From: Pedobacter sp. Leaf250
Lineage (GTDB): Bacteria; Bacteroidota; Bacteroidia; Sphingobacteriales; Sphingobacteriaceae
NCBI RefSeq assembly: GCF_920984735.1
Contig: NZ_CAKLBU010000002.1
Span: 244,261 to 308,260, forward strand
Direction of reading: 5' to 3'
DNA length: 64,000 bases
Shown piece after piece: positions 42,282 to 51,463 of the stretch. The notes beneath the pieces were generated by a model. That model was not told the DNA's origin. It was given only the letters and a program-made list of their open reading frames with translations, and made no database searches. Every line of letters starts with the position of its first letter. Position 1 is the stretch's first letter. A program made the translations under genes and the position numbers.

Positions 42282-44471
42282 CTAGTTTCCTAGTTCTGAC
42301 ATGAATTTAATTCGCATTAATTGAATTTCTTCGCGTGTGTAATCTGTTTCGCCTAGTTCGTTAAGTGCTTCATCGATAGAATCACTTTCTGCAGCTCTGA
42401 AATAATCAAAAACTTCATCTTGCCTATCATCATCAATTACCTCATCAATGAAATAGTTTAAATTTAATTTCGTTCCAGAATTAACAATCGATTCAACTTC
42501 TTTCAAAATTTCCTCATAGGTAATGCCTTTTGAATCTGCAATATCTTCTAAACCAATTTGCCTGTCGATATTTTGGATGATGGAAACTTTCATTTGCGAT
42601 TTATTGGCTTGAGTTTTTATAATCAAATCAATTGGGCGCTCAATGTCGTTATCTTCCACATATTTTTTAATCAGCTCGATAAATGGTGTACCAAATTTCA
42701 TCGCCTTACCCGAGCCTACGCCATGGATCTGCTTCAACTCGTCAGAAGTAATCGGGTAATGAGTACACATTTCTTCCAATGATGGGTCTTGGAAAACCAC
42801 AAATGGCGGCACACTTTTTTGCTTGGCAATCTTTTTACGCAAATCTTTAAGCAATTGCAAAAGATGAGTATCTAAAGCACCTGTTCCATGCTTTACATCA
42901 TCCTCATCATCTTCAGCACCAGTTTCAATTGGCTCATTTAAAATAAATTTTAAGCTATAAGGATTAATAATAAAATCTTTTCCCTGCTTAGTTAATTTTA
43001 ATAAACCATAATTGTCAATATCCTTAAAAAGATAATTATTTAAAACTGCCTGGCGAATAACCGATTTCCAAAGCAGCATACCATCCTGTTTGCCAATTCC
43101 AAACTCTGGAACTTTACTATGCTCATAAGCGATAGTTTGAGCGGTTTCTAAACCAAGAAATACGTTTAATAAATGTGCATCATCAAACTTTTCTCCAGTT
43201 TTATCAATAAATTTTAATAGGGTTGATAACTGCTCTTCGGCATCAAATTGCTTCTTAGGTTTTTTGCAATTATCGCACATGCAATTGCAACCTGTTTCAT
43301 TAAAGTTTTCGCCGAAATAATGGAGAATCTGCTTACGGCGGCAAACACCCGATTCTGCATAATCAATTACTTCTTTTAATATCTGTGTACCAATTTCGCG
43401 TTCTGAAACCGGTTTGTCTTTCATAAATTTCGCCAGCTTATCTACATCCTTTTGAGCGTAAAAAGCAATACAAACACCTTCACCGCCATCGCGTCCGGCT
43501 CTTCCTGTTTCCTGATAATAACCTTCCATACTTTTAGGTACATCGTGGTGGATAACGAAACGAACATCTGGCTTATCGATTCCCATACCAAAAGCGATTG
43601 TGGCTACAATTACTTCTGCATCTTCCATCAAAAATCTATCCTGGGTTTCGGCCCTAATTTTTGGCTCTAAACCAGCATGGTAAGGTAAAGCGCTGATGCC
43701 GTTTAAGTTTAAGGCTTCTGCAACTTCCTCTACCTTTTTACGACTAAGGCAATAAATAATTCCTGATTTACCAGGATTAGATTTAATGTATTTTATAATT
43801 TCTTTGGTGATATCTCTTTTTGGGCGGATTTCATAAAACAGATTTGGTCTGTTAAATGATGATTTAAATAAAGTAGCCTCAGTCATGCCAAGGTTCTTCA
43901 TAATATCCTGCTGAACTTTTGGGGTTGCAGTGGCCGTTAAAGCGATAATCGGAATATTGTTTCCTAAGCCAGCAATAACTTGTTTAATTTTACGGTATTC
44001 AGGCCTGAAATCGTGTCCCCATTCTGATATACAATGTGCTTCATCAACAGCTACAAACGATATTTTTATTAAATTCAGAAACTCAATATTGTCTTGCTTT
44101 GCCAGCGATTCGGGCGCAACATATAATAACTTTGTTTGGCCGCTTAAAAGGTCTGATTTTACTTGCGTAATTTCTGATTTGTTTAGCGATGAATTTAGAA
44201 AATGGGCAATGCTATCATTTCCACCAAATGCTCTAAGCTGATCCACCTGGTTTTTCATTAAGGCAATTAATGGAGAAATCACAATTGCTGTTCCTTCACT
44301 CATTAAAGCTGGCAGTTGATAGCAAATAGACTTCCCACCGCCGGTTGGCATAATAACGAATGTGTTATTGCCTTCTAAAATATTTGTTATGATCGACTCC
44401 TGATCACCTTTGAAATTATCAAACCCAAAGAAATTTTGCAGGTTATCAAATAACGACTTTTTCACGTCCAT
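42282..44471 (-). CDS. recQ: ATP-dependent DNA helicase RecQ
   Basis: A superfamily 2, 3'-5' DNA helicase for recombination and fork repair. Start MDVKKSLFDNLQ (ATG 44471); the frame extends to 44510 but the extra 13 residues are atypical. Visible parts: Q-motif region, Walker A MPTGGGKS, Walker B DEAH, motif VI QETGRAGRDG, zinc-binding cysteines (CRRKQIL and GCNCMCDNC), winged-helix RQC domain and HRDC domain (about residue 530-600) plus an extra C-terminal acidic extension (about 620-729) common in Bacteroidetes. Divergent from kdsD. Confidence 0.95.
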   Translation of the reverse strand: MDVKKSLFDNLQNFFGFDNFKGDQESIITNILEGNNTFVIMPTGGGKSICYQLPALMSEGTAIVISPLIALMKNQVDQLRAFGGNDSIAHFLNSSLNKSEITQVKSDLLSGQTKLLYVAPESLAKQDNIEFLNLIKISFVAVDEAHCISEWGHDFRPEYRKIKQVIAGLGNNIPIIALTATATPKVQQDIMKNLGMTEATLFKSSFNRPNLFYEIRPKRDITKEIIKYIKSNPGKSGIIYCLSRKKVEEVAEALNLNGISALPYHAGLEPKIRAETQDRFLMEDAEVIVATIAFGMGIDKPDVRFVIHHDVPKSMEGYYQETGRAGRDGGEGVCIAFYAQKDVDKLAKFMKDKPVSEREIGTQILKEVIDYAESGVCRRKQILHYFGENFNETGCNCMCDNCKKPKKQFDAEEQLSTLLKFIDKTGEKFDDAHLLNVFLGLETAQTIAYEHSKVPEFGIGKQDGMLLWKSVIRQAVLNNYLFKDIDNYGLLKLTKQGKDFIINPYSLKFILNEPIETGAEDDEDDVKHGTGALDTHLLQLLKDLRKKIAKQKSVPPFVVFQDPSLEEMCTHYPITSDELKQIHGVGSGKAMKFGTPFIELIKKYVEDNDIERPIDLIIKTQANKSQMKVSIIQNIDRQIGLEDIADSKGITYEEILKEVESIVNSGTKLNLNYFIDEVIDDDRQDEVFDYFRAAESDSIDEALNELGETDYTREEIQLMRIKFMSELGN

Positions 44472-44562
44472 TTTGTGTAATAAAATATGCGATGCTATTT
44501 TTCTATCCAAAATAACATAATTTTACAAGAATTTCAAGTATTCACTAACAATTATTTTCTCT

Positions 44563-45531
44563 TTGAAAAGTAAAAAATATATAATCCAATCAGCCATAAG
44601 CACTTTACAGCTTGAAGCATCTGCGATATTAAATGTTGCGAAAAACATTAACGATGATTTTGAGAAAGTGGTATCAACCATTTTAAACTGTGATGGAAGA
44701 GTAATTGTTACGGGAATTGGTAAAAGCGCTATTATTGCTCAAAAAATAGTGGCTACTTTTAACTCAACCGGCACCCCAGCCATTTTTATGCATGCCGCTG
44801 ATGCCATTCATGGTGATTTAGGGATGATTCAGCGAAATGATGTTATCATTTGTTTATCCAAAAGTGGCAATACACCCGAAATTAAAGTATTGGTTCCATT
44901 ATTAAAATCGGCCGGAAATAAACTGGTGGGTATGGTTGGAGAACTCGAATCATTTTTAGCAGAACAAGCTGATCTGGTTTTAAATACCTCATTTGAAAAA
45001 GAAGCTTGCCCACACAATTTGGCGCCGACTACCAGCACCACTGCTCAACTTGCTTTAGGCGATGCTTTGGCCATTTGCTTGTTAGAATGTAGAGAATTTA
45101 ACGAATCTGATTTCGCGAAATATCACCCCGGCGGATCTTTAGGAAAAAAACTTTATTTGAAGGCGAAAGACTTGGCTCTTTCCAATGAAAAACCTTCTAT
45201 AAATCCATCAGCGCCTGTTAAGGATGTTTTAATCGAAATTAGCAAAAACCGTTTGGGTGCAGTAGCTGTTGTAAATGAGGCAAATAATGTAGTGGGTGTG
45301 ATTACGGATGGAGACATTAGGCGGATGCTAGAAAATAATGATTCGATTGCGGGATTAGAAGCACAGGATATTATGGGCAGAAATCCAAAAAGCATCGAAT
45401 ACGACGCTCTTGCAGTTGAAGCACTACACATAATTAAGGAAAATAACATTACACAGTTGTTAGTGCTGAAACAAAACACTTACTTTGGAATTATCCACTT
45501 ACACGATCTTTTAAACGAGGGAATTGTGTAG
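44563..45531 (+). CDS. kdsD: Arabinose-5-phosphate isomerase (KpsF/GutQ family)
   Basis: Converts ribulose-5-phosphate to arabinose-5-phosphate, the first KDO precursor, feeding KdsA. The 322 residues comprise a SIS domain (about 1-180, with VTGIGKSAIIAQKIVATFNSTGTP and CLSKSGNTPE) and two CBS domains (about 205-320). The start codon is TTG: no ATG lies in frame near the N terminus, an in-frame stop is 18 bases upstream, and the family needs this whole N-terminal helix. manC follows after 14 bases, so the two may form an operon for surface-glycan precursors. Confidence 0.94.
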   Translation: MKSKKYIIQSAISTLQLEASAILNVAKNINDDFEKVVSTILNCDGRVIVTGIGKSAIIAQKIVATFNSTGTPAIFMHAADAIHGDLGMIQRNDVIICLSKSGNTPEIKVLVPLLKSAGNKLVGMVGELESFLAEQADLVLNTSFEKEACPHNLAPTTSTTAQLALGDALAICLLECREFNESDFAKYHPGGSLGKKLYLKAKDLALSNEKPSINPSAPVKDVLIEISKNRLGAVAVVNEANNVVGVITDGDIRRMLENNDSIAGLEAQDIMGRNPKSIEYDALAVEALHIIKENNITQLLVLKQNTYFGIIHLHDLLNEGIV

Positions 45532-45545
45532 ATTTAAATCATATA

Positions 45546-46637
45546 ATGAATAAAGATTATTACGCCCTAATAATGGCTGGCGGAGTCGGAAGTCGCTTCT
45601 GGCCTGTTAGCAGAACTGAATATCCCAAACAATTTATCGACTTTTTTGGGGTTGGTAAAACGCTAATTCAAAGCACTTACGAAAGATTCTTAAAAATATG
45701 TTTACCAGAAAATATATTCATTGTTACCAATGAAATATATGCTGATCTCGTAAAAGAGCAACTGCCTGATATTTCTGATAACCAAGTATTAGCCGAGCCG
45801 TTGTTGAGAAATACTGCCCCATGTGTGGCCTATGGTAGCTTTAAAATTTTCGAACTCAATCCTGATGCTACAATTGTTGTAGCACCATCCGATCATACCA
45901 TTGCTAATGTTGATGGTTTTATTGATTCTATTTCACAATCGCTGGATGCTGCTTCGAAGAATGACTGCTTAATTACTTTAGGCATAAAGCCCAACAGACC
46001 AGATACCGGATATGGTTATATTCAACATACGGATTATGTTTTAAATACTGATACTGATCTACATAAGGTTAAAACCTTCACCGAAAAGCCTAATCTCGAA
46101 TTAGCAAAATCATTTATTCAAAGCGGCGATTTTCTATGGAATGCCGGCATTTTTATTTGGTCAGCAAGATCAATATTAAAATCCTTTGAAAAATATTTAC
46201 CTGATATGTATGAAATTTTCAATTCAGGTCGTTCGGAAATGAATTCAGAACGCGAAAAGAATTTCATTAATAACGCTTATCTGCAGTGTACCAATATCTC
46301 AATCGATTTTGGCATTATGGAAAAAGCAGATAATGTGTATGTTTTACCGGCTGATTTTGGTTGGTCTGACTTGGGCACCTGGGCTTCAATTTATGAAATG
46401 GCCGACAAAGATTATGTGGGTAACGCGGTAATTCCTTCAGAGCAGGTTATTATGTTCGATTCATCAAATTGTATGGTTAATGTTCCAAAAGATAAATTGG
46501 TAATATTACATGGTTTACATGATTATATTGTTGTAGAAAACAATAATATGCTGATGATATGCCCAAGAAATGAAGAACAAAAAGTTAAGGAATTTGTGGC
46601 CGAAGTAAAATCTAGATTCGGAAATAAATTTATTTAA
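45546..46637 (+). CDS. manC: Mannose-1-phosphate guanylyltransferase
   Basis: Makes GDP-mannose from mannose-1-phosphate and GTP for surface glycans. A 363-residue nucleotidyltransferase with the N-terminal binding loop AGGVGSRFWPVSRTEYPKQF, the FTEKPN block and the metal-binding FGIMEKADNVYV/FGWSDLGTW. It lacks the C-terminal cupin isomerase domain of bifunctional ManC, so it is the single-function type. It overlaps the convergent DUF5995 gene by four bases at the 3' ends. Downstream of kdsD. Confidence 0.93.
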   Translation: MNKDYYALIMAGGVGSRFWPVSRTEYPKQFIDFFGVGKTLIQSTYERFLKICLPENIFIVTNEIYADLVKEQLPDISDNQVLAEPLLRNTAPCVAYGSFKIFELNPDATIVVAPSDHTIANVDGFIDSISQSLDAASKNDCLITLGIKPNRPDTGYGYIQHTDYVLNTDTDLHKVKTFTEKPNLELAKSFIQSGDFLWNAGIFIWSARSILKSFEKYLPDMYEIFNSGRSEMNSEREKNFINNAYLQCTNISIDFGIMEKADNVYVLPADFGWSDLGTWASIYEMADKDYVGNAVIPSEQVIMFDSSNCMVNVPKDKLVILHGLHDYIVVENNNMLMICPRNEEQKVKEFVAEVKSRFGNKFI

Positions 46638-47383
46638 TCTTTTAAAAATTTTATAATCTCACCAACATCATTTGGTTCGAAAATCCTAACTGTTCTTAAA
46701 ATTAAGTTTTGAGAAAAGTTAGGATTTATAATATTCCTGGCCACCACATTGATTTTTTCATCTAAGGAGTTAATATATTGATCATAAATTTCTGGTGGTA
46801 CAGCAGATAGTCCAACAGCGTTCGCCCAGGCTGTATTTCTCGCTGCAGTTATGCTGAAATTGATAACAGATTCCTTGCTTTCGTTATCAACATATTTAAC
46901 CAATTTCATCGGCGCACAAATTTCTTCCAAATCTTTTTGAACGATATTAATTAGGCTACCAATAATGTTGTTGATGAGATCAAAGTCTTTTTTAATTAAC
47001 TGGATATTAGAACCTTTGGCTGTTTCAGCTGCAGCAATTCCTAAATCTAAATTAATGTGCGCATTCATGCCCATTAGCAGATGTTGAATTACAGTATAAG
47101 GTTGCAAAGTAGCATTAAATGCAGATTTCCATGAAGATGTTAGTGACGTTTTATTTGAGTTGCAGCAATAAGCATTGATGTAACGATTGGCAAAAATCAC
47201 ATCAAGCTTTTCCATTCTTGGGCCATCTGCAAATAAACCATCGTTTATTCCATTTTGCACAGCTACCGTCATTTTTCGGTACAAACATGCAAAATATCCT
47301 GCACGAGATTTCGCAACAAAACTATGATTGATAATATCATCTAAACGAGAAATTACTTCGGTAATGGTTTTTGCAGGAAGCAT
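46634..47383 (-). CDS. DUF5995 family protein
   Basis: A 249-residue, largely helical soluble protein of the DUF5995 family, recognised by the central block LQPYTVIQHLLMGMNAHINLDLGIA with its HxxxxxxxHINxDL pattern (about residues 97-118), which suggests a metal or heme-type site. No function is established to my knowledge. No signal peptide. Its stop codon overlaps that of manC by four bases (tail to tail), so no terminator fits between them. Confidence 0.83.
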   Translation of the reverse strand: MLPAKTITEVISRLDDIINHSFVAKSRAGYFACLYRKMTVAVQNGINDGLFADGPRMEKLDVIFANRYINAYCCNSNKTSLTSSWKSAFNATLQPYTVIQHLLMGMNAHINLDLGIAAAETAKGSNIQLIKKDFDLINNIIGSLINIVQKDLEEICAPMKLVKYVDNESKESVINFSITAARNTAWANAVGLSAVPPEIYDQYINSLDEKINVVARNIINPNFSQNLILRTVRIFEPNDVGEIIKFLKD

Positions 47384-47387
47384 AAAA

Positions 47388-47442
47388 GGTTTGATTTCTA
47401 AATAAAAATACGTAATTATATTTTCAATTTAGAAACCAAATC
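47388..47442. terminator. Imperfect inverted repeat between rlmB and DUF5995 gene
   Basis: 47388-47403 and 47427-47442 are inverse complements with 14 of 16 matches (core TTTCTAAAT/ATTTAGAAA). It sits ten bases past the rlmB stop and just before the DUF5995 gene's start, so it may end rlmB transcription or act in the next gene's leader. Confidence 0.45.
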
Positions 47443-47452
47443 AGCAATAATT

Positions 47453-48220
47453 TTAAATAGATCTTTGTCTCACAGCTTCATACAAAATTACACCAGCAGA
47501 AACTGAAACATTTAGTGATTCTATTTTGCCTGCCATAGGGATTTTTGCCAAGTGATCTGCTACTCTTAATAAATCATTCGAAATTCCTTCATCTTCAGAA
47601 CCCATGATGATTGCAGTTGGCATGGTGTAATCTGGAGCGTATATTAAATCGGTAGTTTTCTCAGTGCATGCAACCAGTTGCAATCCACTTTCCTGCAAAA
47701 ACAAACAAGTTTTATGAAGATTGGAATGTCTACAAATTGGAATATTAAATAATGCTCCAGCAGAAGTTTTAATAGCATCTGCATTTATTTGTGCAGCATT
47801 TTTTAGTGGAACTACAATGGCATGAACACCTACACAAGCGGCAGTACGGGCAATAGCACCCATGTTGCGCACATCAGTTACACTATCTAAAATTAATATA
47901 AGTGGCACCTCTCCTTTTTCAAAAACAGAAGGAACAATATCTTCAATATTTTGATAGGTAATAGGTGAAATAACAGCAATAACACCTTGGTGATTTTTTT
48001 GCGACATTCTGTTTAATTTCTCAATTGGAACAGAATTTAATGGTATTAAAGTATCTTTAAGTAACGCCTTCAATTCAAGAAATAATTCTCCACCCAAACC
48101 ACGTTGTTGATAAATCGTTTCAATATCTCTTCCAGCTTTAACTGCTTCAATTACCGCCCTGATACCAAAAACGAATTCGTTATTCTCCTTTGCTCTTTGT
48201 GGTCTTCTAAAATTATCCAT
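47453..48220 (-). CDS. rlmB: 23S rRNA 2'-O-methyltransferase, RlmB/TrmH family
   Basis: A SPOUT-class methyltransferase modifying a 23S rRNA guanosine ribose. The substrate-binding domain (about 1-80) is followed by the knotted catalytic domain with LILDSVTDVRNMGAIARTA, IIMGSEDEGIS and the terminal KIPMAGKIESLNVSVSAGV. Start ATG 48220 (MDNFRRPQRAKENN) gives 255 residues; the frame continues to 48259, but a -7 element at 48237-48244 lies within that extension. RlmB versus another TrmH paralogue cannot be fully separated by eye. Confidence 0.9.
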   Translation of the reverse strand: MDNFRRPQRAKENNEFVFGIRAVIEAVKAGRDIETIYQQRGLGGELFLELKALLKDTLIPLNSVPIEKLNRMSQKNHQGVIAVISPITYQNIEDIVPSVFEKGEVPLILILDSVTDVRNMGAIARTAACVGVHAIVVPLKNAAQINADAIKTSAGALFNIPICRHSNLHKTCLFLQESGLQLVACTEKTTDLIYAPDYTMPTAIIMGSEDEGISNDLLRVADHLAKIPMAGKIESLNVSVSAGVILYEAVRQRSI

Positions 48221-48565
48221 GTTGTTAAATTGTTTGCAAAAGTAATTGTTTTGCGGCAATGGCGAGCAAAATTATTTGTTATTAGGTAATTGATTGGAAA
48301 ATAATGTTTGTAGAACAGCAGTTGAGAATTGGAAATGCGGAAATAGAAATTTGATTAGTCTTAATTTGGAGATTGGCAAAATTTAATTTATTTCTGCTTT
48401 ATTCCATTTTATATATTACCAATCATCTATCACAAATCAATTATCAACGTTTTATTGTTCAAAATTTTCTGCGATTTTTAAAGTACTAAAAACTTAATGT
48501 AATTCGGCATCAATTTGTTAACAAAGAGCTAGTAACTTGTTAAAACAATCGCATCAAAAATTAAC
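48221..48565. other. 345-base intergenic region between rlmB and dnaB
   Basis: A divergent regulatory gap. It holds the rlmB promoter at its left end and a heptad array at 48415-48449 (ATTACCA, ATCATCT, ATCACAA, ATCAATT, ATCAACG), with a weak inverse counterpart around 48284-48296. The dnaB -7 element begins right after this interval. No coding frame is convincing. Confidence 0.6.
48237..48270 (-). promoter_or_regulatory. sigma-ABfr promoter of rlmB
   Basis: On the minus strand TTTG (48270-48267), a 22-base spacer and TACTTTTG (48244-48237), with a 16-base leader to the ATG at 48220. It excludes the upstream extension of the open frame. Confidence 0.65.
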
Positions 48566-48573
48566 TACTTTTG
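48566..48573 (+). promoter_or_regulatory. -7 element of dnaB
   Basis: TACTTTTG ends four bases before the dnaB ATG (48578), again implying a leaderless mRNA. Confidence 0.6.
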
Positions 48574-48577
48574 TAAA

Positions 48578-50143
48578 ATGAGTATCGATAACGAACAGGG
48601 AGGAAAGAATAGTATATCATCCCGAAAAGCAAGATTAAATACAACAGTAAGCTCAATGGGTAAATTACCACCTCAAGCATTAGATTTAGAGGAGGCAGTT
48701 TTAGGTGCACTAATGTTGGAAAAAGATGCACTTTCGGCTGTTATAGATATTTTGAAGCCTGAAGTTTTTTATCATGAAGCGCATCAAAAAATCTTCGCAG
48801 CCATTCACATGCTGTTTGAGAAATCAAAACCAGTTGATATTTTAACGGTAACTTCCGAATTGCGTCAAATGGGTACCTTAGAAATGGTCGGCGGGGCTTA
48901 CTATATCACCAATTTAACCAATCGGGTAGCTTCAGCAGCTAATATCGAGTACCATGCCAGGATCATTTCGCAAAAATATATTCAGCGTGAACTGATTAGA
49001 ATTTCGACTGATATTATTACCAATGCCTATGAAGATACAACAGATATTTTCGATTTATTAGATCATGCGGAGAAAGGATTATTTGATATTGCACAAAACA
49101 ACTTGCGTAGAGATACACAGAAAATGGATGATATCATTAAGCAATCTCTGGCAACTTTAGAAGAACTCAGAACTAAAACGGATGGCTTAACCGGTGTTCC
49201 AACTGGTTTTACAGGACTAGACAGAATTACAGGTGGCTGGCAAAAACAGGATTTGGTAATTATTGCTGCTCGTCCGGCGATGGGAAAAACCGCATTCGTA
49301 CTTACCTGTGCAAGAAATGCGACGGTTGATTTCCAAAAACCCACAGTAGTTTTCTCTCTTGAGATGTCATCCGTTCAATTAGTGAATCGTTTAATATCCG
49401 GAGAAGCTGAAATCGAGCAGGAAAAAATAAGAAAAGGAAATTTACAGGAGTGGGAATGGCAACAACTACATAGCAAGATCGGTCGTTTAACTGAAGCGCC
49501 ACTTCTAATAGATGATACCCCGGCTTTAAATATTTTTGAATTTAGAGCAAAGTGCAGAAGACTAAAATCGCAATACGATATCCAATTGGTAATTGTAGAT
49601 TATTTGCAATTAATGCATGGTAAAGGTGAAGGTGGAAAAGGTGGTGGTAACCGTGAGCAAGAGATTGGTAGTATATCCAGAGCCTTAAAATCAGTTGCAA
49701 AAGAGCTTGATGTACCAGTATTAGCATTATCGCAATTAAGTCGTGCGGTTGAGAGCAGACCAGGTTTACAGGGTAAGCGACCAATGTTATCCGATTTACG
49801 TGAATCGGGTTCAATTGAGCAGGATGCGGATATGGTATTATTCCTTTATCGCCCAGAATATTACGGAATTACCGAAGATGAGCAAGGAAGATCGCAAGCC
49901 GGTATTGGTGAAGTAATTATCGCAAAACACCGTAATGGTGAAACAGGTATTGTACCTCTACGTTTCGTTGGTAAGTTTGTTAAGTTTACCGATTTAGAGG
50001 AGGATTTTACAGCCCCAACATCATTTGCTTCGGCAGATCCATCAGCAGGAATGTATCCATCTCAAGATTTTGAAAAACAGAGTAATGTAATTATCCGACC
50101 TTCGAAAATGGACGATTACAATGATGACGAGCCACCGTTTTAA
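48578..50143 (+). CDS. dnaB: Replicative DNA helicase DnaB
   Basis: The hexameric 5'-3' helicase of the replication fork. The 521 residues have the N-terminal primase-interacting domain (about 25-130, PPQALDLEEAVLGALMLE), a linker, and the RecA-like C-terminal domain with Walker A ARPAMGKTA, Walker B VIVDYLQLM and the terminal KHRNGETG loop. No intein interrupts the usual insertion points. A Gly/Lys-rich loop (GKGEGGKGGG) is a small insert typical of the group. Own leaderless-type promoter; terminator at 50160. Confidence 0.98.
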   Translation: MSIDNEQGGKNSISSRKARLNTTVSSMGKLPPQALDLEEAVLGALMLEKDALSAVIDILKPEVFYHEAHQKIFAAIHMLFEKSKPVDILTVTSELRQMGTLEMVGGAYYITNLTNRVASAANIEYHARIISQKYIQRELIRISTDIITNAYEDTTDIFDLLDHAEKGLFDIAQNNLRRDTQKMDDIIKQSLATLEELRTKTDGLTGVPTGFTGLDRITGGWQKQDLVIIAARPAMGKTAFVLTCARNATVDFQKPTVVFSLEMSSVQLVNRLISGEAEIEQEKIRKGNLQEWEWQQLHSKIGRLTEAPLLIDDTPALNIFEFRAKCRRLKSQYDIQLVIVDYLQLMHGKGEGGKGGGNREQEIGSISRALKSVAKELDVPVLALSQLSRAVESRPGLQGKRPMLSDLRESGSIEQDADMVLFLYRPEYYGITEDEQGRSQAGIGEVIIAKHRNGETGIVPLRFVGKFVKFTDLEEDFTAPTSFASADPSAGMYPSQDFEKQSNVIIRPSKMDDYNDDEPPF

Positions 50144-50159
50144 TCAAAAATATTACCAT

Positions 50160-50185
50160 AGGGAAACGAGTAGTTTCCCTTTTTT
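50160..50185 (+). terminator. Terminator of dnaB
   Basis: AGGGAAAC (50160-50167) pairs with GTTTCCCT (50173-50180) across a 5-base loop and is followed by six T's. Its reverse could also end the convergent chrA gene. Confidence 0.9.
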
Positions 50186-50200
50186 GTGAATAAAATTATC

Positions 50201-51418
50201 TTAAAAAAGGTAGCCAATTAAAACACCAGCCAAAACGATAATCGGCGGACTAACTTTTGTAAAATTCAACAGTAAAAATGTGGCTACCATAATTCCTAAG
50301 AATAGAAAATTAAATCCCATCGGAATAAGTAAAAGAATAAATGCGGCGATGATAAAACCCACACTTACGGCATTAATTCCAGAAAGACTGTGACGAATTC
50401 TTGATATTTTTTTCAGATCATCCCAAAATGGAACAATAAATAATACCAGAATTAAACCTGGTAAATTGATTCCAATAACACCGATCAATCCTCCCAATAT
50501 TTGTCCCCAAATACCATAGCCAAAGTTTTTCATGCTTAGTGCGCCGAGATAACTGGTAAATGAAAATGTTGGCCCAGGTAATGCTTGCTGCAATGCAAAA
50601 CCAGATAAAAATCCCGATGAAGGTATGTAATGTTTCATCTCAACAAATTCTGTAAACATTAACGGTACCAGAACCTGCCCGCCACCAAAAACCAAAATTC
50701 CATTACGATAAAAATTTTCTAGCAAACGAATGGGTAAACTAAATGGCGATGTTCGGTTTATTATTGCGCCAACAAGTGCGAATAAAAGTAAAGCGCCGAG
50801 AAAGTAGATCATTTTCTTGGGGTTAATATTCGAAAATAGTTTAACCCTTAAATCTGTTTCCTCTTTTGGGGTTTCAATAGCTGAAGAAATTATCCCACCT
50901 ACTAAAATGGCTAGAGGGAAAACATAAGCATTACGTAGCACAAATGTAGCCACAACTGATGCTATTGCTAAAAATATTGAAACTTGAGAAGACAAAACTT
51001 TTTTACCTAACTGCCATGCTCCATAGGCTACAATACCCAATGCAATGGGCTGAATATATTCCAGAATATCGCTAAATTTCTGTTTTTGATCTAGCAAAGC
51101 ATAGCTTACTGCTGCAAATGTCATCACCGCTGCAGTTGGCAAAATCCAAATCAAAAAAGTAATAATAGCTAACTTAAGTTTGCCTACTTTCCATGCAACG
51201 CCAACTAAAGTTTGTGTCGAAGCTGGCCCAGGTAATACTTGTGCCAAAGCATTTAGTTCCAACAATTCTTCTTCAGAAATAAATTTAGTGGTCTTAACAA
51301 AATATTTTAGCAATAATGCCAAATGTGCTTGTGCTCCGCCAAAAGAAGTAAAAGTAAATAATATTACATTGCGGATAAATAGCCACTGCTTTTTTGCAGC
51401 GATGGGTTTAGCTTGCAT
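50201..51418 (-). CDS. chrA: Chromate transporter, two-domain CHR family
   Basis: A 405-residue inner-membrane protein with two tandem CHR domains (about 10-185 and 220-400), each with the family motif: FTSFGGAQAHLALL plus ALAQVLPGPASTQTLVGVAWKVG in the first, FGGGQVLVPLM plus FALQQALPGPTFSFTSYLG in the second. Characterised members export chromate; many homologues may move other anions such as sulfate, and there is no resistance context here. About ten to twelve helices. A small TPR gene lies just upstream on the same strand. Confidence 0.92.
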   Translation of the reverse strand: MQAKPIAAKKQWLFIRNVILFTFTSFGGAQAHLALLLKYFVKTTKFISEEELLELNALAQVLPGPASTQTLVGVAWKVGKLKLAIITFLIWILPTAAVMTFAAVSYALLDQKQKFSDILEYIQPIALGIVAYGAWQLGKKVLSSQVSIFLAIASVVATFVLRNAYVFPLAILVGGIISSAIETPKEETDLRVKLFSNINPKKMIYFLGALLLFALVGAIINRTSPFSLPIRLLENFYRNGILVFGGGQVLVPLMFTEFVEMKHYIPSSGFLSGFALQQALPGPTFSFTSYLGALSMKNFGYGIWGQILGGLIGVIGINLPGLILVLFIVPFWDDLKKISRIRHSLSGINAVSVGFIIAAFILLLIPMGFNFLFLGIMVATFLLLNFTKVSPPIIVLAGVLIGYLF

Positions 51419-51463
51419 TTATTTTTTTAGATGATAAGTGATAATTGAAAACTATAATTTGAA

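Noticed and set aside
44511..44562. ATG start for kdsD upstream of TTG 44563
   Set aside because: An in-frame TAA lies at 44545-44547 and no ATG occurs between it and 44563.
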